Assembly (NCBI RefSeq): GCF_023227905.1
Contig: NZ_JALOCF010000005.1
Coordinates: forward strand, 87,669 to 151,668
DNA from: Methylobacter sp.
Lineage (GTDB): Bacteria; Pseudomonadota; Gammaproteobacteria; Methylococcales; Methylomonadaceae
DNA length: 64,000 nucleotides
Direction of reading: 5' to 3'
Position 1 is the first letter of the stretch; every line of letters begins with the position of its first letter. Below, in pieces: positions 8,093 to 16,912 of the stretch. A program made the translations under genes and the position numbers. The notes below the pieces were generated by a model. The model worked only from the letters and a program-made list of their open reading frames with translations, did no database searches and had not been told where the DNA came from.

Positions 8093-9307
8093 ATGCATGA
8101 CCCCATTCGACATTTAAAATATCTTAGACAATCACTATCGCAAGACAACGAATCAATAGGTTTCTTCATCTCAGCAGGATGTCCTTTATCCGTAGTTATG
8201 CCGGAAGAAGACACATGGCCGCTAATACCTGACGTTGCCACTCTTTCTATCTTTATTAACGAACAATTGAAAGATAATGAAAAATATACGGTACTGCTAA
8301 CGGAATTAGAAAAAGCAGAAAAAAACGTCAACAATATCGAAGATATTTTAAGCTTTCTTCGGAGCTTATTACTGGTTTCTAAGGGGGCCGATGTAAGAGG
8401 GTTGTGCGAAAAAGACTTATCGGACTTAGAGCAGGCTATTTGTGCGGAGATTGTGAAAAAACTTAACGTATATTTGCCAGACCAAGAAACACCGTACCAT
8501 CGCCTTTGCAGCTGGATAAGGTCAATAGACCGAAAAGTCGCAGTAGAACTATTTACAACAAATTATGATTTATTGATGGAGCAAGCTTTGGAAGATTTGG
8601 GGGTTCCATACTTTGATGGTTTTGTGGGTTCAAGAAGATCTTTCTTTGACCTTAGAGCAGTAGAAGATAACTTGATACCCACGCACTGGTCGAGACTATG
8701 GAAAATACATGGATCAATTAATTGGTATCAGGAAAAAATAGAAGATGAGAAGAAGGTATATCGATCATCGGAAATAAAACAAGACGCCTCGCATTTAATT
8801 TATCCATCCCATTTAAAATATGAAGAAAGCCGAAAAATGCCTTATCTGGCATTAATCGATCAATTGAACCGGTTTATTCGAAGAAAATCATCCTTCTTAA
8901 TTCTGTCTGGCTATTCGTTTAATGACGGACATTTGAACGATACGATTATTAACGCACTAATCGCAAACCCAACGGCAATGGTACTTGGCCTAATGTTTGA
9001 CCGATACGAAAAGACATCTGGTACTGGTGATCAAATCGAAAGATACGAACACGCATATCGCCTGGCAAAAAAGCAGCATAATCTAAATATATGGACATTT
9101 GATAAAGCCATAATCGGAACAAATTTAGGTACTTGGCATAATGTGAAAGACGATGTTGATTTAGACCTTTTAAAATTTGTTTGCCGCAACAAAAAAACTG
9201 AGGAATCCACTGATATTGAAACCCTAATTAAGCTTGGTGATTTTTCTGTATTTACAGACTTTCTGAAAAAAATAATAGGTACATCTAAGGAAGATAGAAA
9301 TGTCTAA
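8093..9307 (+). CDS. SIR2-like NAD-binding protein of a SIR2-HerA defence operon
   Basis: Predicted NAD+-degrading effector, 404 residues. Segments typical of the SIR2-like family are present in order. They are GFFISAGCPLSV (NAD-binding loop, near residue 25), LFTTNYDLLMEQAL, the catalytic-His segment LWKIHGSINWY, and FLILSGYSFNDGHLND. The first loop has Ser where the GAG motif usually has its first Gly. It overlaps the HerA ATPase gene by eight bases. SIR2-HerA pairs are a reported anti-phage system in which the complex depletes NAD+ on infection; function here is inferred from family and pairing. An in-frame ATG at 8045 would add 16 residues. The island is visibly A+T-richer than gnd and zwf, suggesting acquisition. 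Confidence 0.82.
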   Translation: MHDPIRHLKYLRQSLSQDNESIGFFISAGCPLSVVMPEEDTWPLIPDVATLSIFINEQLKDNEKYTVLLTELEKAEKNVNNIEDILSFLRSLLLVSKGADVRGLCEKDLSDLEQAICAEIVKKLNVYLPDQETPYHRLCSWIRSIDRKVAVELFTTNYDLLMEQALEDLGVPYFDGFVGSRRSFFDLRAVEDNLIPTHWSRLWKIHGSINWYQEKIEDEKKVYRSSEIKQDASHLIYPSHLKYEESRKMPYLALIDQLNRFIRRKSSFLILSGYSFNDGHLNDTIINALIANPTAMVLGLMFDRYEKTSGTGDQIERYEHAYRLAKKQHNLNIWTFDKAIIGTNLGTWHNVKDDVDLDLLKFVCRNKKTEESTDIETLIKLGDFSVFTDFLKKIIGTSKEDRNV

Positions 9308-11186
9308 CAAAGAAACCTATTTGGGGGATGTGCAAGACGTTAATGGAACCACCGTCAGTATCTTTTTGTCGAAGGAATCGTTAACAGGATTTGTGTACAT
9401 TGACGGACAAGGGTATAGGGTGAGCCAGATAGGTAGTTTTGTTCGTATACCTATCGGCTTTAATGATCTGTTCGGCATTATCAGTCAAGTAGGCGCAAGT
9501 GCCATCCCTGAAAATCGTGCCGAAAATCAGAGCCATGGAAATAGATGGATGAAAATTCAGCTTATAGGAGAAGGTCAAAGAAACGGAGTTTTTCAAAGAG
9601 GACTTTCTCAATATCCAACTATCGGTGATGGCGTTCACTTAGTATCAGAAAAAGAACTCAAAAATATTTATGGACAACCGAATAGACCGTATTTTGTAAA
9701 ACTAGGCCATATCTCAAATGCCGACTCTATTCCTGCGTTAATCGATATAAATAAGTTGGTTACCCGGCATTCAGCAGTCATTGGAACAACAGGCTCCGGA
9801 AAGTCAACGACTGTAGCAAGCATTATTAACGCATTGTCTGATAGTGAAAATTATCCTTCTTCCAGAATAATTATGCTAGACCTACATGGCGAATACGGGC
9901 ATGCGTTAAAAGAAAAAGCGCATATTTACAAAATAAACGGTGATTCATCTTTAAAGCTAAGAGAGCAAGAGCTGCATATACCATTTTGGGCATTAAATTT
10001 CGATGAGCTATGCGAGATTAGCTTTGGCGAATTTAACAATGAAAAAGATAAAAATATAGTTATGGAAAGAGTTCAGAAATATAAGGCTGAATCTCTAGCA
10101 AAATACCCAAGAAAAGGCGCATCTGCCGATGCGCTCAGTGTCGATTCTCCGATACCGTTCAGTATTCATCATTTGTGGTATGAACTATTTATTGAGACCT
10201 TTGGAACGTACTACAACAGTAAAGGGAGAACAGGAAAACCAATCGATAATTTAGCTTATGACACTGATATCAACGGAAATGAATTAAGGGGTAACCCTAT
10301 GGAAGGTATACCACCAATTTTCAAAAATATTGTAACTGACGCTGGTGAAGAAAAAATTAACTATTTGCCAGGTTCTTTAAATTTGGGGAAGCAAATTCTA
10401 TTGTTGGGAACCAAGCTAAGAATGCCTAGATATGATTTTATTTTTAAGCCTAATGGTTGGATGCCTGAATATGATGGGAAAGTCGCTAAGGATCTGGATT
10501 GCCTGCTAATAAATTGGATAGGAAGCAACAGGCCCGTCTCGATATTAGACTTATCTGGAGTGCCTGCCGATATTTTACAAACAACGATAGGCGCTCTTCT
10601 TAGAATACTTTATGAAGCATTGTTCTGGGCTAGAAATTTATCTCAAGGTGGAAGGCATAGACCGCTGCTATTAGTCATGGAAGAAGCACATATTTATCTA
10701 AATGATGACTTCAAAGGAATGGCATCAAAGGTAGTCCAGCGCATTGTTAAAGAAGGTCGAAAGTACGGTATAGGTGCAATGATTGTGAGCCAAAGACCCT
10801 CTGAAATTAATCCTACAATTCTTTCGCAATGCGGTACGTTCTTCGCGCTCAGGTTAACGAACGCCTCAGATAGAAGTCATATTACATCTGCTTTATCAGA
10901 TAATCTGGATGGTTTAACGAGTATGTTGCCCATATTGCGAACAGGCGAAGCAATAATTTTGGGCGAAGCGGTCAAATTACCAATGAGAACATCCATTGAA
11001 GCACCGCCAAAAAATAGAAGACCAGATAGCCAAGATCCCGTTATTTATGATGAGGTATCCTTGGTTGATTCACAAAATCCCGGAGGCTGGGGTATTAAAA
11101 TGGAGAACAATCCTAATTATCAGGAATTGGTTGAAACATGGAGAGCCCAAAACCCAAAAATCGACAAAATCAAATCAGGGGAATAA
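9300..11186 (+). CDS. HerA-like hexameric ATPase (DUF87) of the SIR2-HerA operon
   Basis: A 628-residue FtsK/HerA-superfamily ATPase. A beta-barrel (HAS-like) region occupies about residues 1-140. Walker A is VIGTTGSGKSTTVAS (near 165), and Walker B with the HerA-type extra Glu is LLLVMEEAHIYLN (near 460). Downstream are the sensor and arginine-finger regions SQRPSEINPTILSQCG and LRLTNASDRSHI. HerA proteins form hexameric rings that pump or sense DNA, and in defence operons scaffold the associated effector. The gene begins inside the SIR2 stop region and is followed two bases later by a KTSC gene, so the three are very likely one transcript. Confidence 0.88.
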   Translation: MSNKETYLGDVQDVNGTTVSIFLSKESLTGFVYIDGQGYRVSQIGSFVRIPIGFNDLFGIISQVGASAIPENRAENQSHGNRWMKIQLIGEGQRNGVFQRGLSQYPTIGDGVHLVSEKELKNIYGQPNRPYFVKLGHISNADSIPALIDINKLVTRHSAVIGTTGSGKSTTVASIINALSDSENYPSSRIIMLDLHGEYGHALKEKAHIYKINGDSSLKLREQELHIPFWALNFDELCEISFGEFNNEKDKNIVMERVQKYKAESLAKYPRKGASADALSVDSPIPFSIHHLWYELFIETFGTYYNSKGRTGKPIDNLAYDTDINGNELRGNPMEGIPPIFKNIVTDAGEEKINYLPGSLNLGKQILLLGTKLRMPRYDFIFKPNGWMPEYDGKVAKDLDCLLINWIGSNRPVSILDLSGVPADILQTTIGALLRILYEALFWARNLSQGGRHRPLLLVMEEAHIYLNDDFKGMASKVVQRIVKEGRKYGIGAMIVSQRPSEINPTILSQCGTFFALRLTNASDRSHITSALSDNLDGLTSMLPILRTGEAIILGEAVKLPMRTSIEAPPKNRRPDSQDPVIYDEVSLVDSQNPGGWGIKMENNPNYQELVETWRAQNPKIDKIKSGE

Positions 11187-11188
11187 AC

Positions 11189-11398
11189 ATGGAAAAAATA
11201 AATGTAACATCAAGCAATGTTGAGTCAATTCGCTATTACGAAGACAGTTCAACTTTGGAGATTGAATTTAAGAATGGGGCAACTTATCAATACTTCGATG
11301 TGCCTGAAAATGTGTATAACGGCCTTAGAGACGCAGGCTCAGTCGGTGGATATTTAGCATCTACTATCAAAGGGAACTATCGGTATTCGCGAATATAA
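11189..11398 (+). CDS. KTSC-domain small protein, third gene of the SIR2-HerA operon
   Basis: A 69-residue protein made almost wholly of a KTSC domain (the short fold named from the lysyl-tRNA synthetase C-terminal region): SSNVESIRYYEDSSTLEIEF, then YQYFDVPENVYNGL and GGYLASTIKGNYRY. The ATG at 11189 has the purine-rich AGGGGAATAAAC before it and lies two bases after the HerA stop. The domain's molecular role is poorly known. Its tight coupling here suggests it belongs to the defence operon as a regulator, adaptor or immunity-like component, but it could equally be a passenger. A longer in-frame start inside herA (11138) looks less likely. Confidence 0.8.
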   Translation: MEKINVTSSNVESIRYYEDSSTLEIEFKNGATYQYFDVPENVYNGLRDAGSVGGYLASTIKGNYRYSRI

Positions 11399-11655
11399 AC
11401 ACACCTACAGCCACTCCATAGAGTGAGCAACGCTTGCTCTACGGGATTTATCTAATCATGCCATTTTTCCCAATTCATAAAATCAATCTTAATGGTTATA
11501 AGGATATGATTATGAGCATTCAAATTACTGGGGGCCACTGATTTTTTATCGGTAGCCCGTAGGGGGCAATAGCAGCTTTATCGCGTATTGCGCCGAATGA
11601 TAATTATCAACAAAGCATCCTGCCGCGTTGTCTCTTATCACGATACATTAAAAAA
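11399..11655. other. Short intergenic stretch with small hairpins
   Basis: Contains GAGCAA/TTGCTC around 11426-11440 and a GGCAATA/TATTGCGCC hairpin at about 11567-11596, related to copies at 6815 and 52953. No gene is recognised. Confidence 0.45.
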
Positions 11656-12075
11656 CTACGACCTTTCTGCTTCAACCCAATTTTCAACCTGCAAACCTTC
11701 AACCCGAACAAATTCCCGCTCATTGTTAGTGACGAATATCCAGCCTTCCGAACGGGCATGGGCTGCTAGCCAAAGGTCGTTGTTGCCGATTATCTGCCCG
11801 TTACTTTGCAAAGCTGCGCGGATTTGACCATAGTGTTCTCCGGCGGCCTCGGGGAGCGGAGCAACCTGGATCACCGCTTCAAGTTGATTGATAGAAGCCA
11901 ATGCACGTTCGCGGGACTGGCTTTTTTCTGCGCCGAAACGAAGCTCGCCCAGCGTAATGACGGACATAGCCAGCTCGGAGGCCACGTGCCGGGCGAAGCG
12001 TTCACGTACGGCCGGCGGGTTATGCTTGGCGATATAGATGCAGATATTGGTGTCCAGCAGATAGCGCGCTCCCAT
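11656..12075 (-). CDS. vapC: VapC-type PIN-domain ribonuclease toxin
   Basis: A 139-residue PIN toxin: YLLDTNICIYIAKHN carries the first active-site Asp, VITLGELRFGAEKS the Glu, and IIGNNDLWLAAHARSEG and FVTNNEREFVRV the later acidic residues. This is the classical VapC arrangement and the protein looks complete. Its ATG is fused to the vapB stop (TGATG). A TTG three bases upstream is not needed. Enteric VapC proteins of this type cut initiator tRNA; the target here is not known. Confidence 0.92.
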   Translation of the reverse strand: MGARYLLDTNICIYIAKHNPPAVRERFARHVASELAMSVITLGELRFGAEKSQSRERALASINQLEAVIQVAPLPEAAGEHYGQIRAALQSNGQIIGNNDLWLAAHARSEGWIFVTNNEREFVRVEGLQVENWVEAERS

Positions 12076-12305
12076 CAAAGCGCTTCCCTTTCTTGAGGTG
12101 GGGTGTCTTCACGGCCGTCCGCCATAAAATCGTCCGGCAGGCCAGCCAATGCGTCAAAGATCGCGGCTGCGTTCGCAGGATGCTCGCGCAGCACGATTTC
12201 ATCCCCGCGGCGGAAAATTTCTACCCGATCGACTTCCAAACGGAATTCCTTGGGCAATCTAATGGCTTGGCTGTTGCCGGATTGAAATACACGAGCGTAA
12301 GTCAT
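12075..12305 (-). CDS. vapB: VapB-type antitoxin
   Basis: A 76-residue AbrB-fold antitoxin: TYARVFQSGNSQAIRLPKEF is the textbook DNA-binding hairpin of VapB, followed by an acidic C-terminal tail that should occupy the VapC active site. A strong Shine-Dalgarno AGGAGA precedes the ATG and a consensus-like promoter with an internal palindrome lies upstream, fitting autoregulation by the VapBC complex. It is translationally coupled to vapC. Confidence 0.92.
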   Translation of the reverse strand: MTYARVFQSGNSQAIRLPKEFRLEVDRVEIFRRGDEIVLREHPANAAAIFDALAGLPDDFMADGREDTPPQEREAL

Positions 12306-12335
12306 GATTATCTCCTGATTTTATTGTATGCACAG

Positions 12336-12364
12336 ACTGTATATACACTGGGTATTATTGTCAA
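12336..12364 (-). promoter_or_regulatory. vapBC promoter with overlapping palindrome
   Basis: On the minus strand a perfect -35 TTGACA (12364-12359) is followed after 17 bases by TACAGT (12341-12336). The palindrome GTATATAC (12339-12346) overlaps the -10 and is a candidate VapBC operator. The transcript would start about 25 bases before the vapB ATG. Confidence 0.65.
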
Positions 12365-12514
12365 TCAGCAGCGTTAATGGAATATGTTATTCTGAGTCTG
12401 TTGTTTTCGCTATCGCCAAGCGCCAGCCTGGAAACCAAGCCGGATTAACGGCAAGAATTACGCGGCAGCGAATTCAACCCTAACCGATAACCCCTGACCA
12501 ACGGTTAAAATATC

Positions 12515-12757
12515 ATGCAAATGCTAATCAACGTTCCCGATACTTTACCCAAAGCCCTTGTTCAACAGCGCATCAAGGAGCTTGAAGAGCGCTTAAAACA
12601 AGAAGCGCAGCAATCGCAAAAGAGCGCTTCCAGATGGGAGAAAATGGTGCAACGCATTGAATCAAAGGCGTTCGATTTGGAAGATCATACCGATACTTTT
12701 AATCGGGACAGGCAAGAGTTCAGGGAATCTTTTACTTTTAAAGACAAGCCGGAATGA
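12515..12757 (+). CDS. Helical antitoxin-like protein paired with a decayed PIN toxin
   Basis: An 80-residue, strongly helical and charged protein (INVPDTLPKALVQQRIKELE and a Gln/Glu/Lys-rich middle). It ends with a four-base ATGA overlap into a PIN-domain frame, the standard layout of antitoxin and toxin. An ATG two codons later (12521) is an alternative start. I do not recognise a named family, so antitoxin function rests on position and size. Its partner toxin carries an internal stop, so this gene may be a remnant. Confidence 0.6.
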   Translation: MQMLINVPDTLPKALVQQRIKELEERLKQEAQQSQKSASRWEKMVQRIESKAFDLEDHTDTFNRDRQEFRESFTFKDKPE

Positions 12758-13200
12758 AATATCTACTCGACTCCAATACGGTTTCCGATATTTATAATCC
12801 CTCGTCCGGTAACCATAACAGCGTTATTAAAAAGTTACTGGCACTGGAAGAAAGCGACGATATTTTTATTTCCGTATTAACGCTTTATGAGTTCGAATAT
12901 GCGTTTGCGAATTCACCGGCGCATAAAAAAGCCGAAATAAAAGCCACTATTCAACAAATTCAACAAGACCTCATCGTTTTGCCTCTCTAGCCAACGGCGG
13001 CTGAAATTTTCGGCGATTTAAAAAAGCTGTTTAAAGAGCTACGAAAAATAAACCCGGAAAATCTGAAAAGACATACTATCGATTTAATGATTGCCGCCAG
13101 CGCGTTAAATCATAAAACCGTTTTAGTCAGCGCGGACAAAATTTATAAAGACATTATTTCTCTTAATGCTGAATTAGAGCTTGAAGACTGGACAATATAA
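12754..13200 (+). pseudogene. PIN-domain toxin interrupted by an internal TAG
   Basis: The frame starts MKYLLDSNTVSDIYNPSSG, typical of the first PIN strand with its Asp, and runs to an in-frame TAG at 12988-12990. Reading continues in the same frame for 69 more codons (PTAAEIFGDLKKLFKELRK, then HTIDLMIAASALNHKTVLVS with the later active-site Asp) to a TAA at 13198-13200. One base change would restore a normal 148-residue VapC. The upstream piece alone lacks part of the active site, so the toxin is probably dead unless the TAG is suppressed. Confidence 0.82.
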
Positions 13201-13290
13201 TTGCTTGCGCCGGCTTCCAAACTCCCGGTACTCTCTTCAAATATTACCAGCAATGGTTTGATCTCCCCTACTAACTGCGAGGTACAACCG

Positions 13291-14778
13291 ATGAAAGCCG
13301 AACCCTGCACATACACTATTTTTGGCGCCACCGGCAATTTGTCCCGGACTAAATTAATGCCGGCCCTGTATCGTCTTGATGCGGCAAACCGCTTGCCCAA
13401 GGATACCCGCATTCTGGCAATAGGCCGACGGCCATGGGATCAGCAAACATGGCTGGCGGAAGCCAGGCAGATGATTGAAGACAAAGCGCCGGGCGAGTTC
13501 GATGAAACTGTCTTTCAGCGTTTCAGCGCCCGACTGTATTACCATCAAGGCGATATCACACAGCCTCAGTGCTATACCGAACTGGCCGATACGATTAGCC
13601 AAAAAGACGATTTCCCTAAAAACATCGCTTTCTATCTTTCTATCAGTCCCTCGGACTTCGGCACAGTCATGGAAATGCTCAGCAATGCCAACCTGTTTAA
13701 TGAAGAATACGGCTGGCGGCGGGTGATTATCGAAAAACCTTTCGGTTATGATTTAGACAGCGCCCAGGCCCTGCAAACGCGCATCAACCGCTATTTGTCC
13801 GAAGAGCAGATTTACCGCATCGACCATTATCTGGGCAAAGGCATGGTGCGCAATGTGCTGGTGTTCCGCTTTGCCAATGTGATGCTGGAACCGTTGTGGA
13901 ACCGCAATTATATCGACCATGTCCAGATCACCCATTCCGAAGATATCGGCATTGGCAGCCGCGCTGCTTACTATGACAAGGCCGGAGCCATGCGCGATAT
14001 GCTGCAAAGCCATCTGTTGCAATTGCTGACACTGGTCGCCATGGAGCCGCCGGTTTCGATGGAAGCCGAGTCGCTGCGCGATGAAAAAGTCAAAGTGCTA
14101 AAGTCCATCCGCCCTATTCCCAGAGAGGCGGTACACGGCCATGCCTTTCGCGCGCAATATGCCAACGGCCGCGTCGGCGGCGAACAGGTCAACGGCTATG
14201 TACAGGAAGAGGACGTACCGGCGAACAGCATCACCGAAACCTATGCCGCAATGAAACTGTATATCGATAACTGGCGCTGGCGCGGCGTGCCTTTTTACCT
14301 GCGCACCGGCAAACGCATGTCTAAGGGCCAATCGGTTATTTCGATCTGTTTTCGCCATCCGCCGTTACAGTTTTTCCGCGGCACCGAAGTGCAATGCATG
14401 AACCCCAACTGGGTGCTGCTGGGGATACAGCCGGAAGAGTTTATCCGCATTGAGATGACCGTCAAAGAGCCCGGCCTGGAGATGCGTACCCGTTCCACCA
14501 GCCTGGACGCCAGTTTCCGCCTGGATAATGAAAAACCCATCGATGCCTATGAAGACTTGCTGCTGGACGTACTAAAAGGCGACCGGTCGTTATTTCTGCG
14601 CTTTGATGAAGTAGAATATGCGTGGCGCATTGTCGACCCGATCCTGCAAACTTGGGCAATTGAGCGTGACTACATCGTCACCTATCCCGCCGGTTCGTGG
14701 GGACCGGAAGACAGCCGCCGCTTATTCGACAAAGAAAGCCAATCCTGGCGCAGCTCATTAATACCGGAGTGTAAATAA
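13291..14778 (+). CDS. zwf: Glucose-6-phosphate 1-dehydrogenase
   Basis: First enzyme of the oxidative pentose phosphate pathway: oxidises glucose 6-phosphate to 6-phosphoglucono-lactone with NADP+ (or NAD+). The ATG at 13291 is preferred, with a GAGGT about eight bases before it, giving 495 residues, normal for the family. The open frame extends further upstream to the end of the PIN pseudogene but that part has no coding character. Visible motifs are the nucleotide-binding FGATGNLSRTKLMPALY, the EKPFGYD segment and the active-site RIDHYLGKGMVRNVLVFRFAN. The stop abuts the pgl ATG, so zwf and pgl form one operon. Confidence 0.96.
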   Translation: MKAEPCTYTIFGATGNLSRTKLMPALYRLDAANRLPKDTRILAIGRRPWDQQTWLAEARQMIEDKAPGEFDETVFQRFSARLYYHQGDITQPQCYTELADTISQKDDFPKNIAFYLSISPSDFGTVMEMLSNANLFNEEYGWRRVIIEKPFGYDLDSAQALQTRINRYLSEEQIYRIDHYLGKGMVRNVLVFRFANVMLEPLWNRNYIDHVQITHSEDIGIGSRAAYYDKAGAMRDMLQSHLLQLLTLVAMEPPVSMEAESLRDEKVKVLKSIRPIPREAVHGHAFRAQYANGRVGGEQVNGYVQEEDVPANSITETYAAMKLYIDNWRWRGVPFYLRTGKRMSKGQSVISICFRHPPLQFFRGTEVQCMNPNWVLLGIQPEEFIRIEMTVKEPGLEMRTRSTSLDASFRLDNEKPIDAYEDLLLDVLKGDRSLFLRFDEVEYAWRIVDPILQTWAIERDYIVTYPAGSWGPEDSRRLFDKESQSWRSSLIPECK

Positions 14779-15462
14779 ATGCAAAATAACAGTCGCTGGC
14801 ATTATCTGGATACCGCAGAACAGGTCGCAGAGGCCGCCTGCCAGCAAATTTTAAACGCCGCAAAATCGGCTATTTCAAACCGAGGCAAATTCAAGCTGGT
14901 TTTAGCCGGAGGCACCACCCCGGAAAAAGTCTATCAACTGCTCGCCGCATCCGGTGCGGATTGGGCTAACTGGACTATTTATTACGGCGACGAGCGTTGC
15001 CTGCCTGCCGATCATCCGGATCGTAACAGTGTGTTGGCAAGCCGGGCTTTGCTGGATAAGGTGGCTATTCCGGAATCTCATATATTTACTATTCCCGCGG
15101 AAATAGGACCGGAATTGGCAGCCGATCGCTATAAAGTCGCCGTCGCCAAAGCCGGAACTTTCGACATGGTATTGCTAGGCGTGGGCGAAGACGGCCATAC
15201 CGCCAGCCTGTTTCCCGGCCATCAGCACCCGGAAAACGAACTGACCCATCCTGTTTATAATTCGCCAAAGCCGCCATCGGAGCGCGTTTCGATCAGCGCC
15301 AAGGCGTTGAGCAACTCGCGGGAAGTCATCTTCCTGATCACCGGCGCCAATAAGCAGGAAATCGTCAAGCAATGGCGCGCAGGAGCGGATTTGCCGGTTG
15401 CGACGATTGTCCCGGAAAATCCTGTCGATATTTATATCGATAGCGATGCGTTTAAGTTGTAA
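14779..15462 (+). CDS. pgl: 6-phosphogluconolactonase
   Basis: Hydrolyses 6-phosphoglucono-lactone to 6-phosphogluconate, linking zwf to gnd. At 227 residues it is of the DevB/NagB-like type. Motifs: LVLAGGTTPEKVYQLL near residue 45, YYGDERCLPADHPDRN with conserved Asp-Glu-Arg, and LLGVGEDGHTASLFPGH in the active site. It starts directly after the zwf stop codon with no spacer, implying translational coupling. Confidence 0.95.
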   Translation: MQNNSRWHYLDTAEQVAEAACQQILNAAKSAISNRGKFKLVLAGGTTPEKVYQLLAASGADWANWTIYYGDERCLPADHPDRNSVLASRALLDKVAIPESHIFTIPAEIGPELAADRYKVAVAKAGTFDMVLLGVGEDGHTASLFPGHQHPENELTHPVYNSPKPPSERVSISAKALSNSREVIFLITGANKQEIVKQWRAGADLPVATIVPENPVDIYIDSDAFKL

Positions 15463-15848
15463 CAATCGCATTTTGTAGGAGCGGGCCATAATAAATCACG
15501 GTTTGTTCGCCACGCTAACAGACAAGTTAATACAGCGCGGAGTGCGGACTTTGCTTGCCTAGCAGGCAAAGCCTGCACTCCCGTCTTTGGTTCTGTTTGC
15601 GCTTTCGATCCTATGCGCACCGCTAGGCCGCACCAAGCACCGCATGGCCGCCCAGTTCGGTGTCCGCGCCCAAGGCGAAACCGCATAGCCGCTTTTGTGG
15701 AAAGAGAAACGATAAAGGGATCAGCCCCACCGTTTCGATAAACGACAAGGCCACTGCAAGCCGCTTGCTGCGTCCACAGGCGATTTCAGAAATCGGAATC
15801 CGGAGTTGATATTGTTTTTGACGGAGACCTTTCCAGCATCAAGTGCCG
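15463..15848. other. Intergenic region with palindromic repeat between pgl and the asparaginase gene
   Basis: No gene recognised. The two flanking genes converge here. The main feature is the imperfect palindrome at 15539-15581; the rest shows no promoter or RNA that I can defend. Confidence 0.5.
15539..15581. repeat. Imperfect GGAGTGC..GCACTCC palindrome
   Basis: The left arm 15539-15560 and right arm 15561-15581 pair with about three mismatches over 20 bases. End sequences (GGAGTGC / GCACTCC) match those of palindromes at 17404-17460 and 56345-56405, which suggests a dispersed MITE- or REP-like family. Confidence 0.6.
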
Positions 15849-16865
15849 TTAAAGGTGTTCCCCGGCTAAATCCCTGACAATAAAATCCATTATTTCCTGT
15901 TGATCGTCAAAGTTCCCATAAGCCAGCAGCAGCTTTACATAGGCGGCTTCAATCGACATGTTCCAGATTATTTTTGCGCCTTGCTCGATTAGGGCTTGGG
16001 TGCTTTGGTAGGCATCGGCCGATTTAATCGCCGGAGCCAGATAAACGGTAACGCCTTGTTTCTCGCAACGCCTTATAAATTCAAGCAACGAATAGTTTTC
16101 GCCCCACTGCGCTGATGCGCATGCAGTGCCGGAGTGATATAAATCATGCAGAACGGCATCGACACCGTCCAGGTTAAACCGGCTGTAATCCAAACCTGGA
16201 TAAGGCTTAACCATTAAGAGGCGTTCGGAAAAATCAGCTTTTAACAAGGTATTTTGGGTTGGCATTTGTTGTGCTGGCGGATTCACTAGCGAGAACTGCC
16301 GGTTTGCAAATTGCAGGTAGCTCTTGCCCTGAACACTAAAAAAGTCGCCGCTTAACTGTAAAGAACAGGCCAACCGCGTGCCTTGATGCAGTTGGGTTGC
16401 TTGCTGTTGATTTCGGTAAGGCACAAAAACGCCCGGCTGGTTTTTTTGCAGGATAAATTCGACAGCACAGATAAAGTTATCAAGCCCGTTGGCTTTGGGA
16501 TGGTCCAGCGGATAATCGCTGGAAACCAGCAGCATAGGAATTTTGGCGGCATTAAAATAGAAGCTCAGTGCACAAGCCGTATAAGCCAGCGTGTCTGTGC
16601 CGTGTGTGATGATAATGCCGTCATATTGATCGGGTTGGGCGGCTTCTATGGCGGCTATGAGCGTCTTCCAGGCAGTCGGCGCAAGGTTCTCGCTTAATAT
16701 CTGTAGGGGTTGGATGGTGTCGAAATGGATTTGCCGGTGATTTTCGTAATGCTGTTCAAACAACTGGATCAATTTGAACGATGTAGTATCGGAGGTATTG
16801 ATAGTGCCGCCAGTTGCAATAGAACCAATGGTTCCGCCGGTAAATACAACCAGTATGTTTTTCAT
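15849..16865 (-). CDS. L-asparaginase family amidohydrolase
   Basis: A 338-residue cytoplasmic asparaginase: hydrolyses L-asparagine to aspartate and ammonia. The N-terminal FTGGTIGSIATGGTINTSD supplies the first catalytic threonine, and IIITHGTDTLAYTACALSFY gives the second Thr-Asp pair of the family. No signal peptide is seen, so the cytoplasmic type is likely. Some relatives act on glutamine or on modified amides, so the exact substrate is not certain. It is divergent from folA, with 47 bases between their start codons. Confidence 0.85.
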   Translation of the reverse strand: MKNILVVFTGGTIGSIATGGTINTSDTTSFKLIQLFEQHYENHRQIHFDTIQPLQILSENLAPTAWKTLIAAIEAAQPDQYDGIIITHGTDTLAYTACALSFYFNAAKIPMLLVSSDYPLDHPKANGLDNFICAVEFILQKNQPGVFVPYRNQQQATQLHQGTRLACSLQLSGDFFSVQGKSYLQFANRQFSLVNPPAQQMPTQNTLLKADFSERLLMVKPYPGLDYSRFNLDGVDAVLHDLYHSGTACASAQWGENYSLLEFIRRCEKQGVTVYLAPAIKSADAYQSTQALIEQGAKIIWNMSIEAAYVKLLLAYGNFDDQQEIMDFIVRDLAGEHL

Positions 16866-16912
16866 AGTATGATGTTTGGATGGATTAATTACTTAAAGAA
16901 TACTGCATTAAA

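Noticed and set aside
6190..13200. Prophage or integrative element
   Set aside because: No integrase, recombinase, structural phage gene, tRNA or flanking direct repeats were found.
13201..13290. Extended N-terminus for zwf
   Set aside because: The extra 30 residues match no G6PDH; the ATG at 13291 has a good ribosome site and the family start.
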